From an uncultured Verrucomicrobiota bacterium (GTDB taxonomy: Bacteria > Verrucomicrobiota > Verrucomicrobiae > Opitutales > Opitutaceae), in contig CAMLNJ010000144.1 in assembly GCA_946481225.1 (NCBI GenBank), positions 1 through 7,290 on the forward strand: 7,290 bases of DNA. Direction: 5' to 3'. Both the position numbers and the translations under genes were made by a program. A model generated the notes under the pieces. It saw only the letters and a program-made list of their open reading frames with translations. It had not been told where the DNA came from and ran no database searches. Below are positions 5,719-7,290 of this stretch, in pieces. The first letter of the stretch is position 1; each line of letters opens with the position of its first letter.

Positions 5719-7278
5719 TCAGGCGCGGCCGTAGAGCGCGCCGAGCTCCTTGAGATAAGGCGCGGACTGGCTCTGAAGGGCGGCCAACCGGGCGTCCGAG
5801 TAGCGCCACTGCCAGTTGCCGGCGGCGACGCCGGGGGTGTTGAAGCGGGCTTCGCCGCCGAGGCCGAGGAGGTCTTGAAGCGGCAGGATGGCGAGGCGGC
5901 TGACGGCGCCGTAGGCGGCGCGGATAAAGTCCCAGCCGACCTGCGAGCCGTCGACGCGGAGGTAGCGGCGGACGTGGTCCTGCTCCTTTTGCGAGGCGGA
6001 GCGATACCACCCGAGGGTGGTATCGTTGTCGTGAGTGCCCGGATACACGACGGCGTTCGCGACGAGGTTGTGCGGGAGGTAGAGGTTGGAGGCGTCGCCG
6101 CCGAAGGCGAATTGGAGGATGGTCATCCCGGGAAGGCCGCAGGCGTCGCGGAGTTCGCGGACGCTGTCGAAGAGATCGCCAAGGTCCTCGGCGATCAGAC
6201 GCGCGTCGGGGAGCGCGCCTTTGATGGCGTGAAAAAATGCGAGGCCGGGACCTTGTTTCCATTCGCCGGTCCTGGCGGTGGCGGCGTCGGCGGGGATCGA
6301 CCAATAGGTGTCGAAGGCGCGGAAGTGGTCGATGCGGACGATGTCGCAGAGGGCGAAGTTTGCGCGAAGGCGCTCGATCCACCAGCCGTAGCTCTCGGCG
6401 GCGTGTCTTTCCCAGGCGTAGAGCGGATTTCCCCAGAGCTGGCCTTCGGCCGAGAAGTAATCGGGCGGAACGCCGGCGACGGCGAACGGGGCGCCGCTGT
6501 CCTGATCGATTTGAAAAAGGTCGGGGCGGGACCAGACGTCAGCCGAGTCGCGCGCGACGAAAATCGGGGCGTCGCCGATAAGCGTGATGCCTCGCTGGCG
6601 GGCGGCGCCGCGGACCAACGCCCATTGCCCGAAAAAGAGATACTGGAAAAAAGCGTGGGCCTCGGCGCGGGCGGCGACGGAAGCGGGCAGGGCGCTTTTG
6701 CGCGCGCGGGCGAGGAAGCGCTGTTCGGCGGGCCATTGCCACCACGGCAGGCCCGCGTGGTGGTCCTTGAGGGCGAGAAAGAGCGCGTAACCCTCGAGCC
6801 AGGACGCGTGGGCTTGGCGGAAGGCGGCGAAATCGCCGTAGGGCAGACCGGAGAAGCGGCGGGCCTTGGCGGCCTCGTAGGCGCGAAAGAGAACCGGCCA
6901 CTTGGTGACATAGAGCCAGCCGTAGTCGACGCGGTCGGCCGGCAGCCGGCGGAGCTCGCGGAGATCGGAATCATCGAGGAGGCCGGCCGAGACCAACGCG
7001 GCGAGGTCGATGAGGTAAGGGTTGCCCGCAAAAGACGAAAAACACTGGTAAGGGGAATCGCCATAGCCGGTGGGCCCAAGCGGGCAGACCTGCCAGTGGC
7101 TGATTCCGGCGGCGTGAAGAAAGTCGAGAAAGCGGGACACGTGACCGTCGAGGACGCCGATCCCTTGATCGCCCGGGAGGGAGGTCGGATGGAGAAGAAC
7201 CCCGGCGTGGCGGGTTTTCAGCCAATCGAAAAGCGGAGCTTGGGGAGCAGCCGGGATGGCCGGATTATGATTAGACAT
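5719..7278 (-). CDS. malQ: 4-alpha-glucanotransferase (amylomaltase, GH77)
   Basis: This enzyme moves alpha-1,4-glucan segments between maltodextrins, releasing glucose, in glycogen or maltose metabolism in the cytoplasm. The 519 residues match the usual bacterial length of about 500. GH77 signatures run in order: GVLLHPTSLPGDQGIG (26-41), WQVCPLGPTGYGDSPYQ (62-78), GNPYLIDL (85-92), LIGDAPIFVA (233-242), the nucleophile D317 in VRIDHFRAFDTYW, the acid/base E364 in IAEDLG, and D417 in PGTHDNDTTLGW. All three catalytic acidic residues are present, so it should be active. The ATG at 7278-7276 gives a short Pro/Ala-rich leader before the conserved domain, and 12 AT-rich bases remain before the window edge. 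Any promoter or ribosome site is outside or absent. It converges on oleB across a hairpin and has no evident functional link to the lipid genes. Confidence 0.96.
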   Translation of the reverse strand: MSNHNPAIPAAPQAPLFDWLKTRHAGVLLHPTSLPGDQGIGVLDGHVSRFLDFLHAAGISHWQVCPLGPTGYGDSPYQCFSSFAGNPYLIDLAALVSAGLLDDSDLRELRRLPADRVDYGWLYVTKWPVLFRAYEAAKARRFSGLPYGDFAAFRQAHASWLEGYALFLALKDHHAGLPWWQWPAEQRFLARARKSALPASVAARAEAHAFFQYLFFGQWALVRGAARQRGITLIGDAPIFVARDSADVWSRPDLFQIDQDSGAPFAVAGVPPDYFSAEGQLWGNPLYAWERHAAESYGWWIERLRANFALCDIVRIDHFRAFDTYWSIPADAATARTGEWKQGPGLAFFHAIKGALPDARLIAEDLGDLFDSVRELRDACGLPGMTILQFAFGGDASNLYLPHNLVANAVVYPGTHDNDTTLGWYRSASQKEQDHVRRYLRVDGSQVGWDFIRAAYGAVSRLAILPLQDLLGLGGEARFNTPGVAAGNWQWRYSDARLAALQSQSAPYLKELGALYGRA

Positions 7279-7290
7279 AATATTTATTGT

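Noticed and set aside
5189..6382. 397-codon minus-strand frame across the oleB end and malQ
   Set aside because: Crosses two well-supported genes and their terminator hairpin, and is rich in Arg and Pro with no motif.

Overview
This is a GC-rich bacterial chromosomal window with dense, mostly ordinary-looking genes. The best guess is a verrucomicrobial lineage near Opitutaceae. This rests on the style of the short RNA polymerase omega subunit, an OleA/OleB hydrocarbon-type pair, the scarcity of Shine-Dalgarno sites and an intergenic repeat of CTCCGTG/CACGGAG words. No rRNA marker is present, so the assignment is an inference. I see no tRNA, rRNA, CRISPR array, transposase or phage gene.

Left part, minus strand: the first 51 codons of rpoZ (running off the left edge), then a 199-bp spacer holding a probable intrinsic terminator, then a GluQ-type glutamyl-queuosine tRNA(Asp) synthetase. 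The synthetase has lost most of its zinc site and carries a Pro/Ser/Ala-rich insertion encoded by DNA repeats read in different frames. A 212-bp divergent region separates it from a plus-strand ferritin-like DUF892 (YciE/YciF) protein.

Centre, plus strand: four genes that look like one lipid transcription unit, encoding a FabZ-like 3-hydroxyacyl-ACP dehydratase, a divergent FabI-type enoyl-ACP reductase, an OleA-type thiolase and an OleB-type alpha/beta hydrolase. The first three are tightly spaced (18 and 34 bp). OleB follows after 175 bp containing an inverted repeat. FabZ and FabI complete rounds of fatty-acid elongation, OleA joins two activated acyl chains head to head, and OleB belongs to the family that turns the derived beta-lactone into an olefin. 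The ketoreductase OleD and lactone synthetase OleC expected between OleA and OleB are not in the window.

Right part, minus strand: a complete GH77 4-alpha-glucanotransferase (MalQ), convergent with oleB across a strong 13-bp hairpin, with its start 12 bp from the window edge.

The most interesting points are the FabZ-FabI-OleA-OleB grouping without OleC/OleD, the changed FabI active-site position, the remodelled GluQ zinc loop and the repeat between oleA and oleB. I found no convincing wholly new system.
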